In this document: piece by piece, positions 14,301 through 27,800 of the stretch
Position numbering within the stretch: position 1 is the stretch's first letter
Layout: each line of letters begins with the position of its first letter
Assembly (NCBI GenBank): GCA_963678705.1
Contig: OY783214.1
Location: 4,154,001-4,218,000, forward strand
Length of the DNA stretch: 64,000 bases
Reading direction: 5' to 3'
Origin: Panorpa germanica
Taxonomy: Eukaryota > Arthropoda > Insecta > Mecoptera > Panorpidae
The notes under the pieces: generated by a model
Told to the model about the DNA's origin: nothing
What the model saw: only the letters and a program-made list of their open reading frames with translations
Databases searched by the model: none
Translations under genes and position numbers: made by a program

Positions 14301-17300
14301 AAAATGTTGTTAAGTATTATTAGAACGAATAAACATACTTTCCCGCGAAAATGAAAAGATCTGGTTGTGATTTTATTAACATCATGTTATGTTCATATCC
14401 TCCGCCTTTAACATTCCGAATAGCATCTCCTAGACTTCGAGGAATTCGAAAATCAAACTTAGTTCCTCCGACACGCATACATTTACCTTAAATATTTGTG
14501 ACACCTTTATCATCATTTTAATTAAGCAAATATCTCTCTAAATATGGTTACGTTAATGTAAGGCTTATTTAAATACAGTACAGTTTACGCTTAGTGTTTA
14601 ATGAGGTACTACAATGGGCTTGTGTCCTATGTCTTAATTTCTATAAAACTGTACTATATATTGATAAAGTGGGTTACTAGAACCTCAAAGGTACAATTAT
14701 TTTTAATAACTCCTTATATGTTAAGAGACATTAACAATTAAAAAAGTCATTTTGTCTCTTTAATTATTAAAGGGATTCACATTCCAACTGCTTGTGACAT
14801 CACAGTCGCTGCGAACCTTACAGCTCATGAATCTATGCTATATGTATTTATATATCAAAATACCAAATATTATTTACAGCTATTGAAAAGAACAATAAAA
14901 TGTCAATATTATGTCTGCCGTAACAGGGTTAAATAAAATAAAAACTGATTATTCTTTGACTTTACTTGACCACAGCACTGACCTACTCAACAAATAACTG
15001 ACGTTAAAATGCATTTCACGTCATACAAATATGGCCGAATATTTCTAGCGCTAAAACTACAATTCAAACTTTTAATTGTTATATCTCCGTCAATATTTAG
15101 ATATTTAATAAAATAGACACGCCAATACACATTTGTTATCATCAATTTTAATCAATAATTGAAAAATCGACCACTAAAAAATGAGGACACAAGTTTATGA
15201 ACAAATTTTACAATAGCTTCGTACATTTGCTGTAGATTTCTTTCTGTCCAGTATACAAGCAATGAAGGCCAATGGATATATTATATTTTAAACATGACAT
15301 ATGCCAAATTACCTATGGGTATGTTATCTTCATCAGCCAGTTGATACATATCCGAATTCAGTTGTAGCACGTGCTTGTACATTTCTAACGGACCCGCCCA
15401 CTGAAAGAGGAAAGATACTAGACTTAATTTCACCTTAAAAAGGTTTATGCGAACTTATGGTTAAGCAATTTGTAAAACCTTTGAAATGAAATGTACAAGT
15501 GACTGGAACTTCACCAGCTATCTATTTCACCAAAATGTTTACTGAAAAAGGAGTTAAAAGAAATGGACAATGCAAGAGGGATAACTAGAGATGAAATAGA
15601 ATCCTGATTTTCATTTCAAGCTAATTGAAGACATATCTGTTACGAAAGTGTTTAACAGGAAGCAACATTTTGTACTTAGTGACTTACGTGACCCGCCATG
15701 TTCAAGTACAAGTAGTTCGACATGTTCAAAGGAGTCGGTTCATCGCATGCACCCGACATTTCAATGATCAGAGTATTATCTGGTGTAACGTCATACGCCA
15801 CTTGGACAATCAGATTTCCTGGGTATCCTTCAGTACCATCCTTAGAACAATACGACATGATCACCTAATCCATGAACATTTTATGAAATAATAAGCCAAC
15901 TTTAATTCTCTATTTACAAACTTGATTTTACTTTCGTTCCTTCAACATGAGTCTTCCAATTTACTTTGTGGAAAGCGGTTTTCCCACCGTCGACGTGATG
16001 TGGAGGATGGGTGACAGTCAGAGCATGTTCCTCATCATCGTAACTGTATTCGGCATTTTTTACTTTGTTTGCAACTCGTCCAATTGTTGCCCCGAATTTT
16101 ACTGGTGTCTTAGTATAAGCTGGAACAGTACAAAATAAAAGCACATTGACTACCCAAGACAGTCGTGGATCCAGTGTGCGTTATGTATTACTCTTTTACA
16201 AATGTACTATATGTAGGAAATAATTTCATTTAGACAACCGAATGGGCTTGTGTCCTATGTCTTAATTTCTATAAAAGTACTAGTTACTAGAACCTCAAAT
16301 GTTCAATTATTTTTTAATAACTCCTTATATGGTAGGAGATATTAACAATTAAAAAAGTCTTTTTGTCTCTTTAATTATTAAAGGGATTCAACGTTGTACA
16401 CATTCCAAGTGTATGTGACATCACAATCCTTGTATAAGGTTACCAACCTTACAGCTCATAAATTTCTGCTATATGTATTTATATATCAAAATATCAAATA
16501 TTATTTATAACTATTTCAAGGAACAATAAAATTTAAATATTATGTCTGCCGTAACAGGGTTACATAAAATAAAAACTTATTATTCTTTGACTTGTCTTGA
16601 TTATTTCGACTACCAACACCTACAAAACATTACCACAGCACTGACCTACTCAACAAATAACTGACGTTAAAATGCATTTCACGTCATACAAATATGGCCG
16701 ACCATTTCTAGCGCTAAAACTACAATTCAAATTTATAATTGCTATATCTCCGTCAACATTTAGATATTTAATAAAATAGACACGCCAATACACATTTATT
16801 AACATCAATTTCAATCAACAATTGAAAAATCGACCATAAAAAATGAGGGCACAAGCCCATTCTTAAAATAGGTGTTTCATAATTACTTCCTAAACGATCG
16901 TAACCAAGCACTACGTCTTCAACAAAGCCCTTGCGGTCCGGTACTTCGAGTATCCGCACGATGGCCCCGAAGGTTATAACCTGCATGAAGAAAAGCAAGT
17001 ACTAGAGATTGAGAAGTCAATCATTTGCGTGAGAATTTTCTCTGCTTCTAGCAACGTTCAAGAACGCAGCAAATAGTCTTTAGCTAATTTACCTTTAGCT
17101 TCATTCTATTAAATGTTGTCCAGGTGTATTCATAGACTACAATAGGTTCCGCAGGATTCTTTTTGTTTGGAAGGAAGCCATAACCTTCTACCTGCAGCTC
17201 GATTTGATCTGTCTTGTACAACGTTTCAACTGGAGGAAGTTCTGGAGGAATGTAAGAGTCCACATCTTGCTGTTCTTCTAAATATTAGAAATATATTCTC

Positions 17301-17558
17301 TTTAACGTAACCGTAAAAATCTAATTCTAGTAAACGTGAGGAAAATGTTTGAGTATAGATTATTACCAGAAGAATCTGAAGAGGAGACGTTGGAATATAA
17401 GGAGAGAAAGGAAAATGGAATGGAGGGAAAGGAAATATGTATTGTAACCTTACAATAGTTTAATTTATTCAAATTAGATGTATTGGACTGTCAGTTTTAC
17501 CTTCAGGCGGGTAATAATCTATAAGTTCCACGAGCTGACTATTTTCGGGATCTATCAT
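11384..17558 (-). CDS. Mutarotase-like pseudoenzyme A with Gly-rich insert, 655 aa
   Basis: Aldose 1-epimerase fold, exons 17558-17501, 17277-17093, 16980-16887, 16119-15932, 15864-15688, 15400-15313, 14486-14339, 14061-13965, 12898-12236, 11813-11685, 11524-11384 (1968 nt, in frame). No signal peptide; acidic leader MIDPENSQLVEL. Catalytic positions differ from active enzymes: the His of LHGG is Asp (HHVDGG), the His of NHxYFNL is Tyr (NYLYLNM), the Glu of LETQ is Gln (LQFQ), the NRI Arg is Lys (ANKV), and the DHNF Asp is Glu (YEHNM). Exon 9 adds 221 codons: an acidic start, Gly-rich GGFGPGGFGAGG repeats, a Cys motif (CTELCFCRLTEYEKALL), then MYGPGG repeats. The reading frame is intact, so it is probably a functional non-enzymatic protein; the role is unknown. 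Closest relative in the window is B. Confidence 0.87.
13480..13680. repeat. Repeat R1, copy 1 (~200 bp)
   Basis: Nearly identical to 29208-29417, from TTCCACTATGAG to CTTGGACTA, with a run including GGTAGGCATACGATCATTGT. Same orientation in both. It lies in intron 8 of gene A. No terminal inverted repeat is evident. Confidence 0.75.
14114..14270. mobile_element. 157-bp MITE with ~29-bp terminal inverted repeats
   Basis: Left end GGTGAAGAACGCAGTCGATT and the right end is its inverse (CGACTGCGTTCTTCACC). The arms extend to ACTAGT with few mismatches. It lies in intron 7 of gene A. No clear target duplication. Only one copy seen here. Confidence 0.75.
14613..15193. mobile_element. MITE family 1 copy in intron 6 of gene A
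   Basis: Begins AATGGGCTTGTGTCC and ends at GAGGACACAAG, where the last bases of the right terminus have diverged. Internal blocks match the other copies (AACCCTGTTA-type block, TAGCGCTAAAACTACAATTC). Confidence 0.8.
16241..16861. mobile_element. MITE family 1, 621-bp full copy
   Basis: Both termini intact (AATGGGCTTGTGTCC ... GGGCACAAGCCCATT). It lies in intron 3 of gene A, 26 bp from exon 3. The equivalent intron of gene B lacks it, so it inserted after the A/B duplication. Confidence 0.85.
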
Positions 17559-18921
17559 AGTTGGATTTCAATATTTTCTTAGTTTTCTATTTTTAGTTTC
17601 ATTTAATTGTCCATATAGTAATATTTTTGATTGCGTACATTAAATACACATAATTTTTTTTTTTTATAAATCTTTATGTATTTTTCTAATTTGTCATAAT
17701 TATATAAACAAAATTTTTTTGGCTAGCTTAGTTATTTTTTTTAAACATTTTTATGTACTCTAATCTGCGGGATTTCAAACATGTATTTGTCAAGAAGATG
17801 ACACTACTACTAATTACTTAATATAGAGTGAGATGCATTTTGCAATTATACCCTTGCAATTATACCCTCGCAAAATTCTGAGAATCAACATATGATAGAA
17901 ATAGCGTCTCTTGCTGGAGTGGTCGTGCTAATGGGCTTGTGTCCGCATAAATCTCTGCTATATGTATTTATATATCAAAATATCAAATATTATTTACAGC
18001 TATTTCAAGGAATAATAAAATTCCAATATTATGTGTGCCGTAACAGGGTTAAATAAAATAAAAACCTATTATTCTTTGAATTGACTATTTGACTACCAAC
18101 AGCTACAGAACATTACCACAGCACTGACCTACTCAACAAATAACTGACGTTATAATGCATTTCACGTCATACAAATATGGCCGACCATTTCTAGCGCTAA
18201 AACTACAATTCAAATTTTTAATTGCTATATCTCCGTCAATATTTGGATATTTAATAAAATAGACACGCCAATACACATTTATTAACATCAATTTCAATCA
18301 ACAATTGAAAAATCGACCGCTTAAAAATGAGGACACAAGCCCATTGTGTTCATCAACCGAGATAGATCTTGAAGCTTGTCGATTATTAAGTTTGCTTCCC
18401 TAATTACTAATAAGACATTCCAATACCGTGATTTTCCGATTCGTGACTTTTAAGTAGTTATGGCAATTCCTGATCTGTAATTATTATTAATTCATAAATT
18501 AGTGCAATTGTCTTATAGGTGTAATTAAGTTATTAGAGTGGTTGACTGATACAGAGTGTAAACACTGTCTGAGCTTTGTTGTTTATTTAAATATACGTTA
18601 TTAAAACAAGTGTGTATACTGCCAAGATCACTTGATCAAGTTGATGTAACTCAGGTAATAATACAGATGGAGGCATGGGTAAACTTTTAAAATATTCTTG
18701 GAAAGTATTAGTAATAAATCTAAGTAGAAATTTTTATTTATTTGAAATCTCGGGATGATTTAACCACTAATATAGTTCTAATATTTAAATAAAAATAAAA
18801 CACAAGTTTAAAATATTTAAAATTTATTATTAAAGTAAAAAAGAACACTACAATTTCCACTAGACGTCATCTGTTACACTAAATCTATTTTGTCAAGTTT
18901 TCTTCGTATTTGTATTTTTAT
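17559..18921. other. Intergenic spacer between genes A and B
   Basis: Holds one MITE (17930-18345) and otherwise AT-rich unique sequence. It should contain the promoter of A and the 3' flank of B. No further gene seen. Confidence 0.5.
17930..18345. mobile_element. MITE family 1, 416-bp internally deleted copy
   Basis: Termini AATGGGCTTGTGTCC and GGACACAAGCCCATT are intact. About 200 bp next to the left terminus is missing compared with 16241-16861. Confidence 0.85.
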
Positions 18922-21900
18922 TTAGTTAGTGTTTTTTATAGTTTTACAAATTCTTTGCTCTCTTGTCAAAAATTCGTCTGGGCAGAATTGAATGCCAAAT
19001 TTATATATAACTCTATGTCGATACGTTTCTCCAGGATTAAGCATAATTGTTGGAAATTTTTCCTGCAATTAAAACCATTTTGTGTAGATTCAAAAATTTG
19101 ACAGACTTATGGACCATTGATGGAACTTGACGGTCCGACATGTCGGGAAAAAAAAGAAATAGTTTAAAATTAAAAATCGCCCCAAAAGAGTCCCGTTTTG
19201 TTCGTAAGTTACTTGGCGCTTCTATCGCGCAGGGTCTTAATACATCTTTGCGTTTAGCGGGTTCTATACTTACAATGTTTAACGAATTGGGTGTTTTTTG
19301 AAATTGAAGACCCAAAGCACCATGTTTGGTATAGCGCGCCCCGCCTTTGCCCCGGATACCACAAGCGCCCATCTCATCTTCAGAAGCAATGGACGATTCT
19401 GACTGGAATGTAGCAGTAGACATACTTATTCAAATATTACATACTATACAGTAAGCTAAGATTCAAACCCGTTCCTAAAATGGGCTTGTGTACTCATTTT
19501 TTAGTGGTCGATTTTTCAATTCTTGATTGAAATTGATGTTAATAAATGTGTATTGGCGTGTCTATTTTATTAAATATCTACATGTTGACGGAGATATCGT
19601 AATTAAAAATGTGAATTGTAGTTTTAGCGCTAGATAAGGTCGGCCATATTTGTATGACGTGATATGCATTTTATACGTCAGTTATTTGTTGAGTAGGTTA
19701 GTGCTGTGGTAATGTTTTGTAGCTGTTGGTAGTCGAAATAATCAAGTCACGTCAAAGAATAATAAGTTTTTATTTTATTTAACCCTGTTACGGCAGACAT
19801 AATATTGAAATTTGATTGTTCCTCGAAATAGCTGTAATTAATATTTGATATATAAATACATATAGCAGGAGATTTATTACCTGTAAACTTTTTTAATTGT
19901 TAATATCTCCTAACATATAAGGAGTTATTAAAAAATAATTGTACATTTAAGGTTCTAGTAACTCACTTTATCAGTATTTAGTACACTTTTATAGAAATTA
20001 AGACCTAGGACACAAGCCCATTCGGTAATCGTATCTATAGAAGTATATTCCTAATTTTAATTAAGAAACCGTTTCCACTAAAAGTCAAAAGTAAAACGTT
20101 GATGAAGCTGTAAATCTTTTTGTACAAAGAATATCGAACAAAGAATAAGAAAGTTTTTATAAGAAATGATATGAACTTACACCCCGGTCACCCATTCCGT
20201 ACATTGAGTATGGATTCAAGGGATCTCCCATTTGTCCGTACATGGCTCCCCCCGGGCCATACATACCATCAGGGCCGTACAAATCAGGACCGTGTGAAGA
20301 AGCCATTTGTGCTAGTCTTTGTTGCTCATCAAACCTAGCCTGCATTTCAGCAGGTAGTGGCTTTCCAAACAATCTTGCAAGAAGTAGTGCCTTTTCATAT
20401 TCAGATAATCGACAAAAGCATTCTTCTGTGCAAGGAGGTATTTTTCTATCCCCTGCGACTTGTGTACCCTTCGAATCAAAGCGTTTGCCATCACCGGGGC
20501 CACCGATGCCATCACCTGGGCCACCGATGCCATCACCATATTGATTATATCCAACTCCTCCTGGTCCATTGAAAGCTCCTCCTTGTCCTGGATATCCCGC
20601 CCCTCCCTCCATTTTAGCATATTGACTTTTTAGAAGGTCCACGTCATCTATATCGTCCTCGTTCTCGTCATCCTCACATATGATATCCTGAATAGCGGAT
20701 TCTCCATCAGGAATTGCTTTATCCACCATCTTAACCTGTTCGATTAAGAGCGACGGGTGGTATCTGTCTTTCGGTACAACCTACAAGGAAAAGTAAGATT
20801 TCGTCAACGTCTTATTTCCAAACAATAACTTTAAACCATATTTTCAAGTACATCAGCCCAGTAAACATTTTGGAGTAAATTCTACTTAATTTCTATTACA
20901 TATCATGAGTTTTTTGTCTGGAACGTGTTCGTTTTCTATTCAGTCGTTCATAGGAAAGGCCCTTTTTATGAGCTACAGACATTGCAACGACGGTTCACTG
21001 CTGAATTAAAAGCGGAGTCGGTTTATGATTTATGGCCGGAGTTATAAACTTGAAACTAGCAGGGGTATAAAACTTAATGGAATTCTACTTTTTAGAGTCT
21101 GCAAAATATAAATATTTAAATGAAGAAATAAATAGATGTAATCTTTAGTACGGATCGTGATTTTTTTAATGAATATTATTCATCTTAAACAATACTCGTT
21201 ATATTAGTTTTTTACATTGTTTTGGTGATTCAAAAATCCACGATCAGCAGGTCTGCGTTAGGTTTAAAACCTCTGTCTTACCATCGCTAGGTACTATCTT
21301 CGTTTATATACATTCTATTCGGGGATTGAGGGAGATAGCGTCTGTCTATTACCATTAAAGAAATATTTGTTGAAAAAGGATAGCATATACTTTAAACATC
21401 TGTACTGAACGAAATATTATACAAGTGTAACGGTGAAAAATATATTTTACTTGTCTAACGCATCTCGTTTCTCTCTCACTTTGGAATAAATGAGATGAAA
21501 GTGAACTTAAAAAAAATATATCCATGTGGGAAAGAAACAGAAATACTTAATGAATGATGTTGGAAAAAGAAAGAATACTAGAAAGAATAACTAACACAAA
21601 ATCTGTGACAGGTAGAGAACTTGTAAAGCGTTAGAATAGAATTGTACGAGTGACTCGAACTTCACTAAATAGGGCACTTCACCAAATTGTTTACTGGGAG
21701 CTGTTAATTGATGTGCGATTCCATTTAGAGCTAAATAAAATGGATGGCAAAAGCCCTGCATTGTGTCAGTTTAGACTTACATTATACGGATTTGGAAAGT
21801 CGTTACAAGTTATGAATTGAACACTCGGCTGATCGCTGTACAATTCGACGACCCGCCCCGATCTTGGGTGGTAGAGCCTGCAATAAATAAATTTAAAACA

Positions 21901-24378
21901 TAAATGTGAACACTTTGAAATATTATTTAAAACGAATAAACATACTTTCCCGCGAACATGAAAAGACTTGGTCTTGCTTTTATTAACATCATGTTATGTT
22001 CATATCCTCCGCCGTCAACACTCCGAATAGCATCTCCTAGACTTCGAGGAATTCGAAAATCAAACTTAGTTCCATCGACACGCATGCATGTGCCTTAAAT
22101 AATTGTCACAACTTTATCAGTTTAGTTAAACAAATATCCCGTTAACCATAATTACATAAGAAAGTTCACATAACATAATGTATGATTAGATAATGTTACA
22201 TGGCTATAATTAAATGTATTTAAAGTTACGTACTTGTTACGTAAATAATAAATCTTTATGCCAAATTACCTATGGGTATGCTATCCTCATCAGCCATTTG
22301 ATATTTATCCGAATTCAGTTGTAGCACGTGTTTGTACATTTCTAATGGACCTGTGCCCTGAAAAAATGTTTAAAACATATTCTTTGGTTAGTTTTCTTGG
22401 ACTTTGGATTTGTCTCCTCATGAAGGGAGAGTTAAGTTTTCAGATATAGTTGATGTCAGAGAAATTGGAAGAAGAATGTACTTAGTGACTTACGTGCCCC
22501 GCCATGTTCAAGTACAAGTAGTTCGACATATTCAAAGGAGTCGGTTCATCGCATGTTCCTGACATTTCAATGATCAGATTATTATCTGGTGTAACGTCAT
22601 ACGCCACTCGGACAATCAGATTTCCTGGGTATCCTTCAGCACCATCCTTAGAATAATAAGACATGGTCACCTGATGTTATGAAATAATAATCCAACTTAA
22701 ATTCAATTAGAAACCCATCAAGTAGATAATAAACTTAGTCGCTTTACCTTTGTGCCTTCTACATGAGTCTTCCAGTTTACTTTGTGGAAAGCTTTTTTCC
22801 CACCGTCGACGTGGTGTGGAGGATGAGTGACAGTCACAGCATGTTCCTTATTATCGTAACAATATTCGGCATTTTTTATTTTGTTAGCAACCCGACCAAC
22901 TGTTGCTCCGAATTTTACTGGTGTCTTAGTATAACCTAAAATAAAGGCACATTGAAGACTAGACTACATAAAGACAGTTATCGTATATGCAATAATTTTT
23001 GAAATAGGTGTTTTATAATTACTCTCTAAACGATCGTAACCAAGCACTACGTCTTCAACAAAGCCCTTGCGGTCTGGTACTTCAAGTACTCGCACAATGG
23101 CTCCGTAGGTAATAACCTGCATGAAGAGAATATTATAGGAAAACAAGCAAGTACTAGAGATTGGTAAAATCAATCATTTGCGTGAGAATTTTCTCTGCTT
23201 CTAGCAACGTTCAAGAACGCAGCAAATAGTCTTTAGCTAATTTACCTTTAGCTTCATTCTATTAAATGTTGTCCAGGTGTATTCATAGACTACAATAGGT
23301 TCCGCAGGGTTCTTTTTGTTTGGAAGGAAGCCATAACCTTCTACTTGCAGCTCGATTTGATTTGTCTTGTACAACGTTTCAATTGGAGGAAGATCTGGAG
23401 GAACGTAAGGGTTGATATCTTGTTGTTCTTCTAAACGATACAAATATATCCTTAAAAATCATTAAAATAATCTTAAAAATCTATTTCTATTAAACTTAAG
23501 GAGGCCATATTTTAGAGGGATGAGTTTTCCCAGAAGTTTGTCCTATTTGTAATTTTGAAATAACGGTAATAAAAAGATGATGAACGTGAGATATTGGGAA
23601 TAATAAGGTAGGAACTAAGGAAACAGGTCAATGACGGCAGATGAAAAGAAAAGGATTAATGTGTAGGCAGAACTGAGGGATGAAGATCTGAAAGGTACAG
23701 AAGTAAAATAGTTGAGAAAAATCGAACAAGCAAAATATAACGGAATATACAGAAGGATTTGGCATAGGGAGATACCGGCACATAAATGAAAAGGACAAGA
23801 AAGACACAAAAATAATAGCGAGGTTGAAAATTGGTATAAAGAAGGAAACAGATTCTGTGAAGAAGAGGAAAGAGGCTTCAGAGTGGGTACAGGAACGTAG
23901 GAGATGTTGGCACATATGAAGAGGGAATATGACTAAAAGAGAAACAGTCAAAAAGAAAGAAGACGGAAAACGAGAAGAATGAAAACAAGGAATGGCGAAA
24001 GAACGGAAAAAAAAGAAACAGAAAAGAAGCAGCAGAAGTAGAGGACGGAAAGACACGAGGAAAAGAAGGAAGGGATGTCTTTAGTTCAATTGGGTAATTA
24101 GGTGAAGTAATGTGGTCTAGCGGCATTCACATTAATTTAATAAATGCAAATACCCATAAAGAACTAGTACAAGACATTAAAATGATCAGGAAGTAAGCAA
24201 ACTAGCAAGTAAGTACCGTTTTGTTGAAGTGTATTGAAAAATGAAAAATAAAACTATTTTGACCAGTGTCACTTGTTCCATGACACCCTAGTCATATTTA
24301 ATTTATTAGACTGTCAGTTTTACCTTCAGCCGTATAATTTGTGAGTTCCACTAGTTGACTCTCATGGTGATCTATCAT
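18922..24378 (-). CDS. Mutarotase-like pseudoenzyme B with Gly-rich insert, 633 aa
   Basis: Same 11-exon plan as A: 24378-24324, 23430-23246, 23116-23023, 22935-22748, 22670-22494, 22357-22270, 22093-21946, 21877-21781, 20780-20181, 19402-19274, 19062-18922 (1902 nt, in frame). Core positions are lost as in A: HHVDGG for LHGG, NYLYLNM for NHxYFNL, LQFQ for LETQ, ANKI for NRI, YEHNM for DHNF. The 200-codon insert exon has an acidic start (EDDENEDDIDDVD), short Gly-rich repeats (GDGIGGPGDGIGG), CTEECFCRLSEYEKALL, then MYGPGG/MYGMG motifs. No signal peptide, so probably cytosolic. The start is chosen because MIDHHESQLVEL aligns with the A leader. Sequence and splice sites are close to A, indicating tandem duplication. 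Function unknown. Confidence 0.87.
19479..20022. mobile_element. MITE family 1 copy in intron 9 of gene B
   Basis: AATGGGCTTGTGTAC at the left and GGACACAAGCCCATT at the right, with an internal deletion. It lies between the insert exon and exon 10 of B. Confidence 0.83.
20857..21698. mobile_element. MITE family 2, copy 1 (842 bp)
   Basis: Termini CCCAGTAAACA and TTTACTGGG, flanked by AG on each side. The whole element matches 28090-28941 in inverse orientation, including a block with GATTCAAAAATCCACGATC. It lies in intron 8 of gene B. No coding capacity seen. Confidence 0.83.
23540..24080 (-). repeat. Strand-asymmetric pyrimidine tract in intron 1 of gene B
   Basis: About 500 bp that are purine-rich on the + strand, hence C/T-rich in the B transcript. 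Open frames here are compositional artefacts. Similar tracts occur in other introns of the window, always C/T-rich on the sense strand. Confidence 0.65.
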
Positions 24379-24840
24379 AGTTGCGTTTTTAATGGTTTCT
24401 TAGCTTTTCTATTTTTAGTTTCATTTAATTGAGCATATGGTAATTTTTTTAAAAAGTATACATTAAGTACACATAATTTTTATGTTTTCATAATTCTTTA
24501 TGTATTTTTCTAATTTGTCATAATTCTATAAACAAAATTTTTTTGGGTAGCTTAGTTGATTTTGTTGAAACATTTTTGTGTTTAAGTTCTATTAATCTAA
24601 TATTAATTAATATAAGTTCTAATATTAAATTAAATGCACAGTGAATATGCTAAAATGAACAGGAATGGACATTTTAACTAAACGCTTTGACGCTTACCAT
24701 CAGAGGTTCCGAATTCGATTTTTTTTTCCAAAATTGGCTGACAAGTAAAACAAATTATCTGTTATATATGGCAAGTTTTATTTTCACAAAAAGAAATCTC
24801 TCATAAAAGTAATTTTTGTTTTTAGTTTATGGCTTATAAT

Positions 24841-27800
24841 TTAAAAATTATCTATTTTTATAATGGAGAAATTATCAAATTCTTTGCAAAGTCTTTGCTG
24901 CTGGTTCAAAAATTCATCTGGACAAAATTGTATACCAAATTTGTATACTACTTTATGCCGATAACTGTCTCCAGGCTTCAGAATAATTGATGGAAATTTT
25001 GGCTGCAAGATATTATAAAAATTATTTGGTTTCTTAATTTAAGTGTTACTAGTTAACGGTTACTTACAAGATTCAATGCATTAGGGGGCTTCTGGAACTG
25101 CAGGCTAAAGCCACCATGCTTAACATACAACGCATTTTCCTTACCCTGAATTCCACCTTCTTCACCTCCCATGCTCAGCATGGAGCCTGCGCTGGAGAAC
25201 GTCTGAAAAATATTAAAGAATTTGTAAATGCCCTCTTCAATTTACGATGATATATCAACCAGTACGGGAATTGATGAGACAACAGAACTCACCGCCGTTG
25301 ATTGGTCATCGAATTCAGGTCCTAAGCCATGCGACATCGAACCGTCCGGTCCGTACATTCCAGAACCGATAATCTTCCCATCTGCTCCGTACATTACACC
25401 TCCCGGTCCATATTGGCCGTACGCACCACCTGGTCCCGGTCCCATTCCGCTGCCTGGTGTACCATACATACTAGAGCCCATTCCCGTGCCCATTCCCATG
25501 CCCATGCCCATTGTCGTGCCGACTCCCGCGTTCACTCCCATGCCCATGCCCATTCCCGTACCCACTCCCATGTCATTCATGGCACCGCCTTCCGCTTCGT
25601 ACCTTGCTAACATATCTGCCGGTATTGGCTTTCCGAATAATGTTGCAAGAAGTTGGGCTTTTTCAAATTCTGTTAGCCGACACATGCATTCCTCAGTGCA
25701 AGGGGGTACTTTATCGTCAGCCGACCTTTGAGGTCCTCCCCCAGGACCCCCTCCTTGACCTGGACCAAATCCTCCTTGACCCGGTCCAAATCCTCCTTGA
25801 CCTGGGCCAAACCCTCCTTGACCTGGACCAAATCCTCCTTGACCTGGACCATATCCTCCTTGACCTGGACCAAATCCTTGGCCTGATCCATAACTGTTAG
25901 TACCTCCTGGACTTAACCCTCCAGGACTTAACCCTCCAGGACCACCTGCCATTCCATATCCAGGCATTCCAGGTTTCAATTCACCTCCAATTCCCACCAT
26001 TTTTCCTTTCTCCAGCATCATACTTTGCATTTGCTCCGGTGTTAAATTTCCATTATCTCCCGTGGCTCCTCCTGTTCCATCCAGTTTGTCGGCGTCAGTT
26101 ATGGCATTTGGCTAAGAAACCACGAAATAGTTCAATTACTTTACACATATTTTGATATTTCTTATTTTAAGGTGAAACGATACTTGGCCATTTGGCAATA
26201 TTTAGCCTGCTGTATTGTATCGCCATCTATATTTTGCGAGAAAAAACGGCCAAGTATCGTTTCACGTTAAATCAACACTTACATCGGCAGGCTCAGGAAA
26301 TTCGTTGCAGGTTGAAAACTGTACACTTGGCTGATCGGTGTAAATCTCGACTATTCTTCCTGAACCAGGATGAAGCACCCTAAACAAAAGAAATGACGTT
26401 TAGCCAATTTGAGTACGTAACTGTTGTACAAATGTGCATGCAAGTAATATACTTCGCTGCGAATATGTAAAGATTGGTCCTTGTCTTTGTGATCATCATG
26501 TTGTGGTTAAAGCCTCCTCCCTTGGCTCTCCGCATCGCATTGCCAATATTTTTAGGGATTCGAAAGTCACAAAAGCTGCCCCCAACCCTGCAGCATTTAC
26601 CTACGGACAAATTATAATTAGTCCCTGCAAGTCCAGACATTCCCTGTTTCCGGAATGATCTGTGTAGTAATACCTGTAGGAATATCATCCTTATTACATA
26701 TTTGAAATCTATCTGCATTAATTTGCAAAATGTGCTTCTTTAATTCGTCTGGACCCGCATTCTAGAAGAATTGTGTCACACATTATTATAACGTATCTAC
26801 ACATTTGTGCTATGTCTTCAAAGTCAATATTTGCTTACGTGTCCAGCAAGGTTTAAGAACAAATAGTTTGACATATTTATAGGGGTCGGTTCATCACTTA
26901 TTGCAGACATCTCAATAATCATGTTGTTATCGGGTGTCACGTCGTAAGAGACTTTTGCCAGGACGTTTCCAGGATAACCTTCGGAACCATCCTTAGAGAA
27001 ATAAGTCATGATCACCTGTAGATTAGAAATTCTCACTTTGTTAAAAAGGTTACTGCACATTAAGTTTGAGTGTAAGGAAAAAGAAGTGAGCGAAATGAAT
27101 ATTGGCCAGCTATTAAAGGGAGGCAGTGAAGGAAAGAGGTGGATGGCGGAAATAGAAAAAAGGAAAGAAAAAACAGGACAATAAATAAGCTCGTAGCTGG
27201 GTTGCATAAGGAACATGAAGAGAGAGGAAGTACTAAAAGAGGCAGTGAAGGGAAGCAGGAGAAAGAAAGAAGTAGCGAGGAAACAGTTAAACTTCAGTCC
27301 AGAAAAATAGAGGATTTGCGGAAAGGAGATAAGGACAAGAAGTGGATGACGGAGATAGAGACAATAATAAAGTCAAGAAGAAATAGTAAAGTAAGAGAGT
27401 CAAGAGGAAATAGTAAAGATAGAGTGTTTATGCCTGTAATAGACATAAGTGGAGAAGTGAAAACGAAAAGAGGAGGCAGGAAGGATAGTGAAAAGATGAT
27501 AGAGGGTTTGTCGAGAGGAGACAAGGAAGGCAAGAGGTGATAGATGAAGATACAGGCAATAAGGAAGGAGGGGACATGAAAAGAGAGGATCAAGAAAAGA
27601 AGAAACAGAAAGTACTATTCGAAGTAGTAATAGTCTAGAATAGTTTAAGTTTAGTTTTTAACTTTGAATTTATATGAAATGCATTAAGAAATATAATGAT
27701 GTAGATTGTAAAGCCGAAAGGCACACAATTAATATAATAAATAATAAAGATTACAGCAATGCATCTTTAACCTTTTACTGTTAGTAGAATCAAAATCATA

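Noticed and set aside
11384..17558. Calling gene A (and B, C, D) a pseudogene
   Set aside because: Eleven exons keep frame, phase and splice signals; the lost residues are specific active-site positions rather than random damage.
23615..24126. Overlapping minus-strand open frames of 64-142 aa rich in Phe, Ser and Leu
   Set aside because: They lie in a purine/pyrimidine-asymmetric intronic tract; stop codons are rare there because of composition. No family resemblance.
25228..25900. Plus-strand frames opposite the insert exon of gene C
   Set aside because: Antisense shadows of the Gly-rich repeats; the minus frame fits the exon phases and the conserved Cys motif.
27139..27593. Open frames of 99-133 aa in intron 4 of gene C
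   Set aside because: Same compositional effect (Lys/Glu/Arg-rich on one strand, Leu/Phe/Ser-rich on the other); no splice or homology support.
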